NCBI GenBank assembly: GCA_038232935.1
Contig: JBBSMX010000210.1
Location: forward strand, 1-5,111
Direction of reading: 5' to 3'
From: JBBSMX01 sp038232935
Lineage (GTDB): Bacteria > Bacteroidota > Rhodothermia > Rhodothermales > JANQRZ01
Length of the DNA: 5,111 nucleotides
The notes beneath the pieces are model-generated. The model ran no database searches. It saw nothing but the letters and a program-made list of their open reading frames with translations, and was not told the DNA's origin. Made by a program: the position numbers and the translations under genes. Position 1 is the first letter of the stretch. Every line of letters starts with the position of its first letter. This document shows positions 5,029 through 5,111 of this stretch, piece by piece.

Positions 5029-5111
5029 ATGGCCGCCTTCTCCCTCGACTTCCGACAACGCATCCTCGATGCCGCCTTACGAGACGACGCCACCGAGCAG
5101 GCTGTCGCCGA
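5029..5111 (+). CDS. IS630-family transposase, N-terminal fragment (3' end outside window)
   Basis: The first 27 codons of a gene run off the right edge. The start MAAFSLDFRQRILDAA, followed by LRDDATEQAVA, matches the N-terminus of IS630-type transposases. In these, a (Y/F)-S-x-D-(L/F)-R-x-(R/K)-(I/V) segment opens a helix-turn-helix that binds the terminal inverted repeats. The catalytic DDE domain would lie downstream. The call depends on this short signature only; a non-IS HTH protein is a small possibility. There is no Shine-Dalgarno sequence; a promoter-like box lies 24 bases upstream. Codons include TTA, rare elsewhere in the window, which fits a mobile gene only weakly. Confidence 0.7.
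   Translation, partial: MAAFSLDFRQRILDAALRDDATEQAVA

Larger units (their letters stand above)
4975..5111 (+). mobile_element. Left end of an IS630-family element (right end outside window)
   Basis: An IS630-type transposase begins at 5029, so the element's left end must lie in the 116 bases after the GWxTD stop. IS630/Tc1-mariner elements insert at TA. The TA at 4975-4976, followed by GTGTGAGAGACGATTGG, is my candidate boundary, leaving a 52-base left end before the start codon. The matching inverted repeat would be beyond the window, so the exact edge is a guess. Confidence 0.35.

Noticed and set aside
1..5111. A CRISPR array, tRNA, toxin-antitoxin or defence system
   Set aside because: No regularly spaced long repeats, no cloverleaf sequence and no small paired genes were seen; the genes are housekeeping or envelope families.

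Overview
The window looks like a GC-rich (well over 60% by eye) bacterial chromosome segment. It carries a run of same-strand conserved genes bounded at both edges by pieces of two different insertion sequences. The best guess for the host is a GC-rich member of the Bacteroidota/Rhodothermota group (Salinibacter/Rhodothermales-like). Three things point there: the pairing of a GWxTD-domain lipoprotein with a DUF547 lipoprotein, mostly absent Shine-Dalgarno sequences, and AT-rich boxes resembling the TAnnTTTG -7 element of that group. This assignment is inferred from gene content and style, not from a marker gene.

Layout, all on the + strand. Bases 3-116 are the C-terminal tail of an IS110-family (IS116/IS110/IS902) transposase. 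Bases 117-205 are a short spacer with a heptamer repeat. surE (206-1030) encodes a 5'/3'-nucleotidase. A 194-base spacer (1031-1224) holds a possible promoter, a REP-like hairpin and a phased CCGG repeat. A DUF547 lipoprotein gene (1225-2040) overlaps a bcp/PrxQ peroxiredoxin gene (2037-2522) through ATGA. A 207-base spacer (2523-2729) contains a long two-helix fold. tpiA (2730-3491) is followed after 29 bases by a GWxTD-domain lipoprotein gene (3521-4912). A hairpin (4950-4972) then precedes the start of an IS630-family transposase (5029 to beyond the window edge).

Functionally there are three units. surE is a housekeeping phosphatase gene that now sits directly behind an insertion sequence. 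DUF547-bcp is a translationally coupled pair joining an envelope lipoprotein of unknown activity to a cytoplasmic thiol peroxidase. tpiA-GWxTD joins a glycolytic enzyme to an envelope lipoprotein of unknown role. I see no CRISPR array, tRNA, rRNA or recognisable defence system. The least ordinary points are the IS boundaries, two promoter-like boxes sharing an ATCTTGGGG core, the structured 2550-2604 region, and the pairing of core enzymes with uncharacterised lipoproteins.
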